A stretch of 64,000 nt of DNA from Dendrocalamus latiflorus (Eukaryota > Streptophyta > Magnoliopsida > Poales > Poaceae): NCBI GenBank assembly GCA_017311315.1, contig CM029632.1, positions 15,092,075 to 15,156,074 of the forward strand, read 5' to 3'. The position numbers were made by a program, and so were the translations under genes. Every line of letters starts with the position of its first letter. The first letter of the stretch is position 1. The notes beneath the pieces were generated by a model. The model saw only the letters and a list, made by a program, of their open reading frames with translations. It ran no database searches and was not told where the DNA came from. Positions 12,113 through 23,321 of the stretch are shown piece by piece.

Positions 12113-12735
12113 ATGATAGGCATCACAAACCGGGGGTTCGAGGAGTTGGCCCAGCATGGCCAAAACTACTTGACTTGGACTTCCGATGTCGAGATAGTAC
12201 TTGGGGCCAAGAAGTTCCGCACTGCCATTGGAATTGATGCACCGCTGGATGCCAAACCCACCTTTGAGGAAAATGATCAGGCACTTCACTTCCTCAGGCA
12301 CCGTGTCGATCTGTCTCACTCTCAACATCGAGTACATGGTAGAGAAGAGCGCGCTAGCATTATGGACCGCACTCAAGAAGCGCTTTGAGAAGCTGAAGTA
12401 CACTATCCTTCCTCAGGCATAGTAAGAGTGGATCTGATTGAGGTTTACTGACTTCAAAATGGTCGGGGGAGTATAATTCTGCTCTGCACAAAATTTGTAC
12501 TAATCTTCAACTTTATGGTAAGCAGATCACAGATGAGCAGAAGATTGAGAAGACCCTATCCACCTTCCACCCAATGCAGTGCAGTTTGCATACAACTATC
12601 GTCAAGACGGCTACAAGGAGTATGCTGAATTGATTGATATGATGCAGGATGAAATTCTCCGCAAGAATTTTGTCGCACAGCCACCTGGTAGCTCCGCTAG
12701 CTGTGAAGCCAACGCCGGGAGTTATAAGATGTGAA
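12113..12735 (+). pseudogene. Ty1-copia gag remnant (UBN2/gag-like)
   Basis: The first frame (12113-12388) reads FEELAQHGQNYLTW and DVEIVLGAK, then ALHFLRHRVD, which are signatures of the plant copia Gag family. The match then jumps frame: ALWTALKKRFEKLKYTILPQA appears in an overlapping frame ending at 12422. Later segments (IEKTLSTFHP, YAELIDMMQDEILRKNF) lie in other frames after stops. At least two frameshifts and one stop break the gene. The downstream zinc knuckle, protease, integrase and reverse transcriptase are absent. It belongs with the LTR-like segment at 10394-10588 and is a dead remnant. Confidence 0.7.
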
Positions 12736-14458
12736 AGCCCATAATGATGTATAAGCTCTATCATTGCATTAAATTCAAAACTAGTTCAAGTGAGTTTGAA
12801 CTTTGTTCGGAATCACTTTTCATAAATATATCAAGGGTATAATATATTTCATTCTAAATTTCATATCAATCGTACATGTGTATCATACGGTTTATGGTGT
12901 GGGTGCCTAGGCACCTTGGTGCCTTATATAATTTACTAAAAGTTGTAGGAAATATGATATTATTCAAATATTTTTATAACAAATCTATGTGCCAACCCAA
13001 AACTATTGTGTATATCAGTGGTCAACTATATAAACAAAACTAAGATGTTAATTCCTTGCTAGTTCTACGTGCATGAAGCTAACACGATTAGTAATATGAA
13101 TCGGATGAAGTAAGTTACAATTGTTAGAAAAAAAATAGTAGCGGGGGAGTTTGCAAATAGGTAGATCTTGTGGATTGTAAATAAAAAAGGTTTTAAGGAG
13201 TTTTTTAAACTCGAAGTGACAGCTGTATAACGAAGAAAGTATTTATAAGAGGTTAAGCCGTTAAGGCCTAGAAATACTGGAAATTCTTCCTAAACTGCCC
13301 AGCTATACTTGGAATCGAATTCTAACATTTAGCTAGAACATTACTTGTAGCACATCATTTGGGCAAACTGCCCAACTATACTTGGAGTTGAAAACATTTA
13401 GATAGAATACCACTTGTAGCGCATCATTTAGGCATGTTTAAAATACAGGAATTTTATAAAAAAAATAATTTAATTTCTGCAGGAATCAAGAAAATTCTCA
13501 GTTTCAAATGGGCATTGAACTACAGAACAGTCCCCGATAACACAAGATATTTAATAATAGGTGCATTGCATTGACAGTCATTCACCGGTGTCACCAACCT
13601 CACTACCTCATTGGAAAACCTTTGTCCCTGTTGGCCGGTTGCCCGTAGCCACCACGGCATTGATTTTCCGATGGGTACAAGTACAACGTGGGCACAGCTC
13701 CTTGAAAATTTTGTCCGGTGTTCTTTCGGACCAACAGTTACACATCAATGGCGCGAGTCTTACCATTTCAGGCCTTCAGCTCACAACCACTAAAGTCATG
13801 AGCTCATAATATAGTGAACTGGTACACGATGGAGTCGCTGCCAGGTGGGGTATGGTTTCTTTTCATCGTGGTTTATGGCTTAAGACTGTGCTTTATGGTT
13901 TTTAGTCCTACTACGAGCACTTGCGCGAATGAATCGAAAAGCTGTTTTGAACTATGCTGATAAATCGTTTTAAAAAGACGATAAAAAACTATAATATTTA
14001 TTTGTTTAAGAGAAAAGTGGAAGTCCTAACACGAAAAGAATTCGTAAGTGGAGCCATGATGCCCAATTGTCCACCTGCCAGCAGCACAACATCATGCGTG
14101 AGCAGTTAATGGGCATTGGAGCCGATCATGGGACACATGGGTCACATTGTCACAGTGGTGAACTGTGAACTCAGTCAGTCACAGTCTACAGTGCAGTAGT
14201 AGTTCACAAGCCACTGCCCACTGGTTATAAGTCGTTAGAACTTCTGTTCTAATGACACATACAGAAAAGTGTCTTCAAAAATGACATACAGAGAAGTCTA
14301 AACGCATGTGTCATTGCAATCCTAAGATGGCAAACTTTTGTGTGTGTGTTTGTCTGCAGTCAGTACAAATTTTGAGGAACAAAACATCAAACACCTCGAG
14401 AAGAGTCACACGAAAAACTCCAGACGAACTCGGAACTCGGAAGAGGTTTCACTAGCAA
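12736..14458. other. Intergenic DNA downstream of the glutaredoxin-like gene
   Basis: No gene recognised. 13296-13435 holds a two-copy imperfect tandem repeat. The open frame at 13561-13809 has no recognised domain. The last few hundred bases are expected to include the 3' UTR of the minus-strand gene at 14459, but I see no poly(A) signal that settles its end. Confidence 0.45.
13296..13435. repeat. Two-copy imperfect tandem repeat (about 70 bp)
   Basis: Both copies contain CTGCCCA(A/G)CTATACTTGGA, ACATTTAG(C/A)TAGAA and ACTTGTAGC(A/G)CATCATTT in that order, with a period of about 70 bp. Confidence 0.7.
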
Positions 14459-15622
14459 TTAGCAAACGGGGCATCTCACTAGACCGTTCTCGTTGCACTC
14501 GGGGCACCTCCTGAACGCTCCGGCGGCGGCGTCCTCGTCCTCGTCCTCGACGAACAGCTTGCAGCTGCCGGAGCACGAGTCGCACGGCACGAACCGCACG
14601 CCGCCGCAGCCGCCGCACGGCTCCACCGCGAGGCCTGCTCCCTTGCCCCCGACGCCCGGCGCCATGTCGCAGGACTCCAGAGCCTCCGCCAGCTCCCCGG
14701 ACTCGTGCATGCGGCGGACCTCCTCGGCGCCGCCCAGGTGCCAGCCGTCCGCGAATACCTGCGGGAGCCTGACGTGGCCGGGCCCCGCGTCGTTGCCGCT
14801 GAGCGCGGCGCGGAGCTCGCCCTTGTACCCGGCGTGCATTGACAGGTCGCGCTCGTCGACGCGCACGCCGTAGCTGCGGAGGATGGCGCTCGTGGCCCAG
14901 CAGTCCTCGTACGTCTGTCGGATGCCGCGGAGGCTGGTCAGGTACACCACGACCCGCCGCGAGCTCTCCGGCGGCGGCGAAGGTCCCGGCGACGCCTTCT
15001 CGGTTAACTTGGCGTCGATCTCTTGCTGGAACACGCTGACCCGCGCCCGCACGACGCCCGCGAACATCTGGATTTCGCCCTTCTTGACGGCTCGTCCGTC
15101 GTGCGCGACGGCGTCCCGAGGAGGTGACAGGTCGTCGAGCGCCTTCCGGAAGACGGCCAGGACGTCGGGATCGAACTCCGGCGATCCGGGAGCTGACTGC
15201 ACCTGCCGCTCCACGCCGTGACCACCCTCCTCCTCCCCGTCGTCGTCCTCGAGCCCTTCCATGAGCTCCCACACGTTGATCTCCTCGGGCTCACGCAGCG
15301 GCGTCTTGGTCGGCGTCCGCGGCGCCCGCCTCTGCCGCTTCGCCAGCGCCATCGGCGACGGCGCCGTGCACCACCCATCGATGACGCACCGCGCGGCCCC
15401 GTACTTCCCGGTGCCACCGCCCTCGTCGCTCGCCTTCACCACCATCCTCTCCCCTCCCGTGAAAGGAACCGCCGCGCGGTCGAGGCTGAGCGTCCCCAGC
15501 GTGGACGACCTCAGCGCGACGGAGTGCGGTGCCACCAGCCTGGAGTGGCTCCGCGGCTCCAGTGCCATCGCCCCACCTCCGCGTCCTCGATGCAACGCGT
15601 GCTTCGACCCCTTGCAGCCCAT
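14459..15622 (-). CDS. Glutaredoxin-domain protein with C-terminal Cys-rich (Cx2C) tail
   Basis: A 387-residue intronless plant protein of the At5g39865-like glutaredoxin family. I take the start at the second ATG (15622), because it gives MGCKGSK, a consensus N-myristoylation and palmitoylation start; an in-frame ATG three codons upstream is possible. Residues 1-220 are low-complexity and partly disordered, with an acidic patch near 125-135. The glutaredoxin fold spans about 223-322: VVVYLTSLRGIRQTYEDC at its start, LPQVFADG with the cis-proline, then HLGGAEEV, the usual GG of the glutathione site. The classical CxxC active site is missing; only C241 lies near it, as is normal in this subfamily, so ordinary disulfide reductase activity is doubtful. 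The tail has Cys at 336/339, 347/350, 373/376 and 384/387, a DnaJ-like zinc-binding pattern. The likely role is membrane-tethered redox or scaffold function (inferred). No paralogue or partner gene lies nearby. Confidence 0.88.
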   Translation of the reverse strand: MGCKGSKHALHRGRGGGAMALEPRSHSRLVAPHSVALRSSTLGTLSLDRAAVPFTGGERMVVKASDEGGGTGKYGAARCVIDGWCTAPSPMALAKRQRRAPRTPTKTPLREPEEINVWELMEGLEDDDGEEEGGHGVERQVQSAPGSPEFDPDVLAVFRKALDDLSPPRDAVAHDGRAVKKGEIQMFAGVVRARVSVFQQEIDAKLTEKASPGPSPPPESSRRVVVYLTSLRGIRQTYEDCWATSAILRSYGVRVDERDLSMHAGYKGELRAALSGNDAGPGHVRLPQVFADGWHLGGAEEVRRMHESGELAEALESCDMAPGVGGKGAGLAVEPCGGCGGVRFVPCDSCSGSCKLFVEDEDEDAAAGAFRRCPECNENGLVRCPVC

Positions 15623-18600
15623 CAGCACCAAGAACCCGCTGCCGCCGTTCGACCGAGGAAGAGGGGAAGGAAACGGGTAAAGCCTCTACTAGGTGCGGAC
15701 GAGGACGACTCGGCACGCACACAGGCAGGGGAGGGGACAAACCGTCAGACGGCAGGAAACGATCGTTGGCGATTGGAGAGGCTAACGCAACGACAATGGC
15801 GAGATCTGTGGAGGGAAACGCATAAGAAAGCGAGAGGCGGGCAGGCGGGCGTTGGGGGTCGCGGGTACGGGAGCCGTGCGTATTGAATTGGAGATATCAC
15901 GTCCGCTCACGTATGAATTGGGCGGCCGTGGGTACGTATGTGCGCCGTGGCCGTGGAATTCTCGGCCGGGTCAGGTGGATGCTGGGATCATTGCCTCCTC
16001 ACTCGGTATTGTACTGTACCACTCATCTCCTCTCATTCCCATGCTGTGTCACAGTGCCAGTACTCGGTAGTCACTGCCAGTTCCATAGCGGTTGCGGCCA
16101 TATGACTTTTAGAATTCGAGACGTGACAGAGTTTAACCGAAATTTCAGATATGATGTTTTCTAATACTTTTAAGCGGTTAGGCCGGCCTGTGGCTGGTGG
16201 TCAGACTGCTGGCAGTGTGACCGGCTTTGAGCCTGCGATTAGATCGGTCCTCTATTACCAGAAGAAGTTTGAGTCAGTTCTTGGTGGTCTGACCAGCTGT
16301 TGGTTGGCGATTAGACTGGCTTTTTCTGAAATGAGTGAGCTGATTTGGTTATCGGTTGAGTTTGCTCTTGAGGAGCTTTGGGTTCTTGTTAGAATGTGTC
16401 GTGGTATGTTTGTGTATCACATATGACAAGGAGTCATGTGTTTAGATGGAAATCTTGACGGTAATATTAAGTGATGCATGTTTGCATCGGTTTTACTGAT
16501 GAGAGTCAAGTGCATGTCACTTGTACTCAAGACGATTGCTTGTTTTTTAATATGCAGGGGGCTTCGTGATTGTTGGATGTCAACGGCAAGACCAAGTCTA
16601 GGGAAGGAGCCCAAGGCCATGAAGGGTCGCGTAAATCCGGGTAAAGTTACATCTCAAGCAGAGAAGCAGGGGGAACAACAAGGATCATGATGGTGTAAGT
16701 GCATACATGTGATGTGCCATTGAACTTGGACCGTTTCAAGTGGAGACAATCCGAGAGAAGACCAAAGGCGTATAGACTTGGCGGTAAGTCATTGGACATC
16801 ACGGACTTCATATTGAAGTTTACTTCAAGGAGAAGCATCGTGAATGTCAGCGGGTGACAATAGTTAAATTATCTAATACCAGGTGGAGAGGCGGTTTACA
16901 AAATTGCAGCGGTGGCCTAAGGTGGATTAGATCACATCTTGATAGATGGAGTGTCTTATCAGGCTATTAGAATCATGTATAAGTCACACTTTAAAAAATG
17001 TGCAAGTGTGTGAGTGTAAAACTTATATGTCTATGGGTTACCAAGTTTTTTCATTTATAAGTAGTTGTATCCAGTAAGTGTGGACTGGTTTTGTTAGAGT
17101 TAGGTATGAGGTGAAGAGTCTCCACGATATAAGTCCTTGTATGTTGAGAGAAAATATCTCTTGTGCTTGAAGAGGAGTTAGGGTTATGTTTTCTTGTGTT
17201 GAAAGTTTTGTATGTGTTCTTGTAAAAGCTCTATCCTCTAAGGTGTGGAAAGATTGTAATCCTTCATTCCTTCGTGGTAATAGAAGGTCAAATGTGTTTA
17301 TTTTGTCCCTTATGTGTTCTTGTTTGATTTCATTGCTTTCTTGAGATGTTTTGAGGAACTCTTGGGTTCTCTCGATTTTTTCTTATTTTGTGATATGTTC
17401 TAGCTTTCTATGATAAATGAGAACTCATCCAGGGTTATGTAGATCATCAAAGACTTATGAGCAAGTGCCGATCAAAGCTTTCCTCATTTGTTAGGTTTTG
17501 GTGCAATCTTCCTCGTTTTGAGTAAATGTCAGAACTTTGGCTATGATCTTCATTATTAATTATTAAAATATGTTCATGACATCTTAGGGATGGTTTGTAC
17601 CAAATTTTATCTTGTTTGCATCAATGGTTTAAGAGTTAGCCATTCTTCTTGGTCATGGGTGGCGTTGTTTTTACCTCTGTTTGTAGAGCGGTCAAATTGC
17701 ACCTATGATCCGGTCTGACCGGCCAAGCGATCCGACTACCATTTGGCCGACGGTCAGACCGATGCGACTGAAAGTCTCCAGTGAGTGTGTGATCTTTGAT
17801 TTTTAGCTTTAGTAAAACTTGTGGGTTTGTATTTTTCGCTATATTGTGTTCCTAATAACAAGAGGAAGATTTTAAGGAGTCATTCACCCTATCTAACTGT
17901 CACACTTGGTACTACTTTTTTTTTTGGTTATGAAAAAGGGATTAAACGTGAGCTTGGTCAGATCGATGATGGACTGATGGTGCTGATGATTGAAAGGCAT
18001 TGGGATTAGATTCGTGAGCTACAGTGAAGGTTAAAAGGATTAGAGCGTGGTGACCGGAGGATATGTTAGGTCATTCAGAGAACATTTGCGCTGTGATGTG
18101 TACACGTTAACGGCAAACGTGTTTATTTGAATTCGCCAACGGTTGGTTGTAAGTATTTGAGCAACCAGCATGGGTTTTTTTTTTTATTGAGGACAATTTA
18201 TCTCTCCAAATCTGGTTCCTTACTTCGTTATATCGATCGGCAATGGCAATTTGTGAATGCATGAATGGCAATTTATGACAGTTATTAATAAAAAGAAAAT
18301 TGTGATTGAGAAATTCAGGCATGAAGACAGAATGCTCGTAAGCAGTTAAACCAACGCAAATCCATTAGATCTAAGATGTGGCGACTGACAATCCGACAGT
18401 GCTTTCCTACGTTCCAACATGCAGCATCAAGCCATCAAAATTCAACTGAAACCGGCAAAGCCACAGCCAACCTTTAATTAAAAAAAGGTTAAGGTAGCCC
18501 AACCTTTGTTCAACATTGCGACACTTTTTTTTTTGTCTAAAGCCAGGTGCCACTCAGGAACTTTGGGCCTGTTTTACTTCGAATGCATCGACAGCGCTGG

Positions 18601-19254
18601 ACCGATGCGAGCCAGCTTTAATTTACGGTCCGCTGAAAACCACAGGTTTTGGAGGCTTACCTAACCTTTGTTGTTCTTAAAACACAAGGACCGATCGACG
18701 CGGAATTTAAAGGTTTCTTTGTTTATTTGAGGTTTTGGCTGGTGCTGTCAAGCGTTGGTTCGGCGATCGTCAGATTGCAAATACGTATGGGTGGCTAGCT
18801 TGTCACCTGCTTCTCGGTGACTAGTCCACTTCTTGCCTCGCTTTTTTTTTTCATTTCTCCAACACTTCTTGCTTTGCTTAGTGCATTGCACGTCTTAAAC
18901 AATGGTTAGCTCTGCCCTTCAAATGATAGCATTGTTACTTAAAGTTTAGAAGAAAGAGAGAGATGCGTATGTATCATGGATCCATTGTATTCTAAACAAC
19001 GGCACGAAATCCTTCGCTATATACAGATACTCCCTCGTCAGCGACACGGCGCGATGGACTTGTGGTGGTTGCACGACGACTTAATGATACTCCATTACTA
19101 TACTAGCCTACTACTACTAGCACACGCTCGCAACGTTTTAGGTTAGTCCAATCCCCTTTCATTTTTTTTTCTTTTTGCGAGGAAGAGTCCAATTTCCTTT
19201 CCAAATACTAACCAAACCACTAGCTAGTAGCGATCGTGTATCGATCGCAGCTTA
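15623..19254. other. Upstream region of the glutaredoxin-like gene and unclassified repeat DNA
   Basis: 15623-16100 is the probable 5' UTR and promoter of the minus-strand gene; it is GC-rich close to the gene, and I could not fix a TATA box. About 16160-17770 carries several GGTCAGAC, GGTCTGACC and GGTCAGACC words. From about 17160 it has text resembling the 5' untranslated part of an LTR, which suggests a decayed retrotransposon. Short open frames here (for example 16151-16426 plus) show no domain. Confidence 0.4.
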
Positions 19255-19499
19255 GGGCGTGTTTGGCAGGGCTCCAGCTCCCGGATTCATCTTTGGTGGA
19301 GCTGAAGCCGTGCCAAACGGACGGAGATTCGCAAAAATCTGGAGCTGAGCAGGGTGAATCCACTTCAAAAATAGTACTACAGTGGTGGAGCAGGGTTCAG
19401 GCCACTTCACAGCTCTAGATTCGTCAAAAGTCGCAAAAATTACCCGCAATTGCCATTGGGGTAATACCCCCACTCCTCCCACCGGTCCCCTTCTCCATT

Positions 19500-20115
19500 C
19501 CCGCACGCGACTCCCGCTCCCCCCATCTCTCGCTCCTCTCTCGCCCCGCCGTCGCCCTCCCGCTCCTTCTCTCGCCCCGCCGCCGCCTCCCTCCCTTCTC
19601 TCGCCCCGCCGCCGCCCTCCCGCTCCTCCCCTCTCCCCTTCCCGTCTCCCGGCGCCGCCCTCCCCCCGCCCCTCTCCAGATCTCCGCCGCCGCCCGCCTC
19701 CTTCCCCTCTCCCCTTCCCGTCTCCCGGCGCCGCCCTCCCCCCGCCCCTCAGCACCACCGCCGCCACCTCCTTCCCCTCTCCCTCCGCCCCTCTCCCGGC
19801 GCCGCCCTCCCCCCGCCCCTCTCCAGATCTCCGCCTCCTCCACTCCACACGGCCGCCTCCCTCCAAATCTCGTCCCCAGCACCGGTACCGCCTCCTCCCT
19901 CTCGCGCCGGCCGCCGCCTCCCTCCCGCCTCCTCCCTCTCGCGCCGACCGCCTCCTCCACTCCACACGGCCGACTCCCTCCAGATCTCGTCCGACGCCAC
20001 CTCCTCCGGTCGCCAGCTCAGGACCGCCGCCTCCTTCCGCACCTCAGGACCGCCGCCGCCGCCGCCTCCCCACTCCCCTCAAGACCGCCGCCTCCCCCCT
20101 CCCCTCAGCAAGGTG
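19500..20115. repeat. C-rich (CCGCCTCC-type) minisatellite
   Basis: Highly pyrimidine-rich on the plus strand, with a recurring unit containing CTCCCGGCGCCGCCCTCCCC followed by CGCCCCTC; copies begin near 19645, 19723 and 19795. Long frames are open on both strands because of composition alone (a Pro/Arg-rich 244-codon frame on plus, Gly/Arg-rich frames on minus). These are not called as genes. Confidence 0.8.
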
Positions 20116-20168
20116 AACACCTAACCCTAATCTCCCCCCTCTCTCCTAACCCTAGATTTGGGCTTGTA

Positions 20169-20293
20169 ATTGTTCATGGTATTCACTTGCTACTGTAATT
20201 GTGCTTAGCTGTTGTATGCGTTTATGTTATTCACTTGCTGTTCATGGTATTCACTTGTTGTTCATGGTATTCAACTGGCTGTTCATGGTATAT
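20169..20293 (+). repeat. Degenerate 21-bp tandem repeat
   Basis: Copies of TTGTTCATGGTATTCACTTG recur four or more times with substitutions and one spacer. Confidence 0.75.
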
Positions 20294-20495
20294 CTTTTGA
20301 GCTGTTCCAGATGAGTAGAATACACTGCTCATTATCACCGACAATTTCATGATTATCACACAACAATTTTATGAAATGTTGTTTTGTATATCAGAGTGGC
20401 ACAGTGGCAAATTTTAGAATACATTGCGGCACAGTGGCAAATCAGAGGAAGAACCAAGTTGATGGCAGTGAAGTAATGGAATGTTTTGTATTTTG

Positions 20496-20639
20496 CATCC
20501 ATACATGGCATCCATACATACAGACAGAGGTTCTTGGCATAAATTTGAATGGCAGTGAAAAATGATTTTGGCATACATCCATACATGGCATCCATACATA
20601 CAGACAGAGGTTCTTGGCATAAATTTGAATGGCAGTGAA
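20496..20639 (+). repeat. Exact 64-bp duplication, period 80
   Basis: The block 20496-20559 is repeated exactly at 20576-20639. Each copy itself contains the short repeat CATCCATACATGG/CATCCATACATAC. The exact identity implies a recent duplication or good maintenance. Confidence 0.9.
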
Positions 20640-21573
20640 GAGGTTTTTGCACATGATTCACCTATCAAATTTGGGAACCAATTCTCCCATGCTCATTTCT
20701 CTTACGAAGCTGGCTGCTCTCAATGGTTTGCTGCTTTCTGTTGAGAAGAAAATGATTGTTGGTCTATTTATGGTATACCATCTATTGCCCTGTAGTGCAC
20801 TTGTTTCTTGGTCTTGTTCTGAATTAAGTTTTACTAATACTGATGTGATCATTACTTGCGGCTACTTTTGCGATACTAATTAATTTTAGTGCCGTATGTT
20901 CCCGGGTTCTAATCGGTTGGAAAATGCTACCAATTAGCTTGCAGTAGTATCTATAGTGCCTATGTTCTTTATTTTTGGGGTATGTGTGGGGGTGGGGGAT
21001 GCCTAACACTGCCGATGCCGGTCCCAAGCCCGGATAAAAGTGGAGGGGGCATGAATTCAATGTTTTAAGTTGTGGTAATTTCAATGTCACGGTAATTCCT
21101 TTGTTTCCATTCACTTGAGTTATGTCATCCAATGTTAACAATGAACATCAGAGTTAAAAGGTAAATCAATCTTAGCAAGGATGGCCATGTTAACAAAAAT
21201 CCAAGCAATCTACTGTTCTGGAATTGGTGATGGTTTGCATATATTCTGGAAACTGCGAGTGTTTAGAAATTAAAAGGTATTTTCGTGTATTTATCATATC
21301 ATAAAAAGTATCATTATTTATCTATTTTAATCATATTCATTTTCTTTTAATCATGTATCCGAAATAAACAAAAAAACAAGCAAAAAGATAATTGTGTGAA
21401 AACTAGGGGTAACATGGTCTATTTTCATCAAATCCCCCCTTTTATGAATCTGGAGCTAACCTACTAGCCAAACGCTTTTCAGTGGCAGCTCCAGATTCTC
21501 AGAGAAGTGGATTCTCAGAGAATCCAGAGCAGAAGCTGAAAAATGAGAATCTGGAGCTCTACCAAACAGGCCC

Positions 21574-23060
21574 ATCTTAACACTTTTTTGTGAGCTGCTC
21601 AAGTAGTAGGGATTCGACTCTAAAAAAATTGCTACCAAGCATACGTCCAATATCATCAGACCCGTTCCATTCATTCCACGGCTAGCGTGTCCGCTCGAAC
21701 GGCCCACCCACCATCCTATGGCTTCCAATCACATATTTGCACGTGCTTGTTCCTCTCTTTCTCAATCCTCATACCCAACGATAGCCACTTCTACCACTGA
21801 CGAGCTGCTCTACCACTGAACACCAGTCAGAGCTCGCAACCACTTGCACTTGATGAGACTGTCCACCACAGCGGAGCTCATGTGAAGGTCTTCCTATGCG
21901 AGAAGCTCATCAGATCTAACGGAGCTGAGGCCGGAGTAGGTGGGGAGGTGGATGATGAGCAGGACCGACGATAAGGCAGCACTGCAGGGCAAAGACACAA
22001 CACCGGGCCAGTCGCCATTGCACCCTCCTCGGCACTGGACCTTCACCATCGCCCGCATGCCATCCTTCTCCTAGTGGGCTTGCGGATATCGCTCTAGATT
22101 GTTGCATCACTTTTTATCAATTGTTATACGAAAGTGTATGATTTTGTTGCAATATATCTTCTCAAAATTGGCCATCACAGGTTTTTGTTTTGGTTGTCAT
22201 TTCGATTTGTTGTACAAAGACTTTTTATTGCAGTTAGGTCATAGATTTGTTGCACAAGAATTTTTCTTTGTTGCAATTAGTTATGGATTTGTTGCACAAC
22301 AATTTTTTGTTGCAATTGTTGTTAGTTTATTTCACTATTTTTATTTGTGATTGGTTGTTGTAACCGTGAAGAATTTTGTTCATGTTCATTGTATCAATGT
22401 TGCGTCTTTTTTGTAAATTTGTTGCAACTGACTGGGTTCCTACTCTGTCCCTCTGGCTCCAACAATAGGGTGGGGCTCTGGTGAACCGGTGATGGATGGG
22501 AGATCACACTCTCCCTCCCCGCACCTCTTCTTTAGAAGCTAACTATGACCAACAACATCATAAGTCCTGGCACTGGTATCCTGAACTCAAATGCTAGCCA
22601 TTGGTCTAATGGTTGTTGTCGCCAGTGCTCGACGGAGGCCGTCCATCATAGTCTCCTCCTCTGGTAAGTTAGAGCTCCGGTGAGATAGCAGCGGCTAGAG
22701 GTTGAGTAGAGATAAATTTTTTTGTTGTGCCAAATTAAATGACCAGAATTTATCTAAGCTAGAACTAACATTGAGGAAAAGCTTACCACCGGCGCTAGGA
22801 GAATGGGAAACGGCCGGTAGTAGGCAGGCACGTAAAGTCGTTGTGGGCGGATTTGGTGGCTGGCACGACGCGTCTCCATTGTCCCGTTTGGCCGGCTTAA
22901 ATTACGGGGTTGGATTCGGTGAATGTGTTGATCTACACGGTCTTCCTTTTCCCCTGGTTGGACCATCTTAATTGACATCTGATGTCGACAACTATTGTAC
23001 CAGTAATCTTTTCCAGGGTGAACTGTCGAGATGCATGCTGTTGCATCCATGGCCGAGCAA
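21574..23060. other. Repeat-derived intergenic DNA with a GTTGCA-rich tract
   Basis: No gene recognised. 22101-22430 is T-rich with GTTGCA or GTTGCAA recurring about every 20-40 bp, a pattern also seen at 63800-64000. The frame at 22099-22350 is a by-product of this composition. The segment ends at the TGAAT target site of the Reina-like element. Confidence 0.45.
22101..22430 (+). repeat. T-rich tract with recurrent GTTGCA motif
   Basis: GTTGCA, GTTGCAA and close variants recur many times. The same style of sequence follows the LTR array near the end of the window, so both may be arms of one TIR-transposon family (inference). Confidence 0.5.
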
Positions 23061-23065
23061 TGAAT

Positions 23066-23321
23066 TGTTATGGTAATTGAGACTTAAGAACTTTCTTTCT
23101 TCATTGTCTTTCTTCCCAGATGCTTACATGTATCTATAGCCCATAGGCCAGCTAATACCCTTTTTAACTAACCCCTGCGGGCTTAACAACTTGCCTAACA
23201 AACCCTTTGCTGTCCTAACAACCTTTCTTGCTGTCCTAACAACCCTTTTCAACCCTCTGTTGTGGACACTGATTGCTTGTTGCGGCGTGTATAGAATTTG
23301 CCCACAAAAGCGTCCACAACA
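23066..23321 (-). repeat. 3' LTR of the Reina-like element
   Basis: 256 bp with the TG/CA type ends, aligned without gaps to 27948-28203; six substitutions separate the two. It is the 3' LTR because the polyprotein runs on the minus strand toward it. Confidence 0.92.

Larger units (their letters stand above)
19255..21573. mobile_element. 2.3-kb TIR DNA element, non-autonomous
   Basis: The left end GGGCGTGTTTGGCAGGGCTC and the reverse complement of the right end (GGGCCTGTTTGGTAGAGCTC) are inverted repeats of at least 25 bp, with further sub-terminal GGAGCTG/CAGCTCC words in both arms. CTTA occurs at both borders, but the exact target duplication is ambiguous. The interior holds a C-rich minisatellite (19500-20115), two further tandem repeats and AT-rich DNA. 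No transposase is recognisable. The superfamily is undetermined. Confidence 0.65.

Noticed and set aside
14406..15272. 288-codon Arg/Gly-rich minus-strand frame
   Set aside because: An alternative frame of the glutaredoxin-like gene without any domain.
19252..20116. Long Pro/Arg-rich frame on plus and Gly/Arg-rich frames on minus
   Set aside because: They lie in a C-rich minisatellite that lacks stop codons by composition; all frames overlap and none has a domain.
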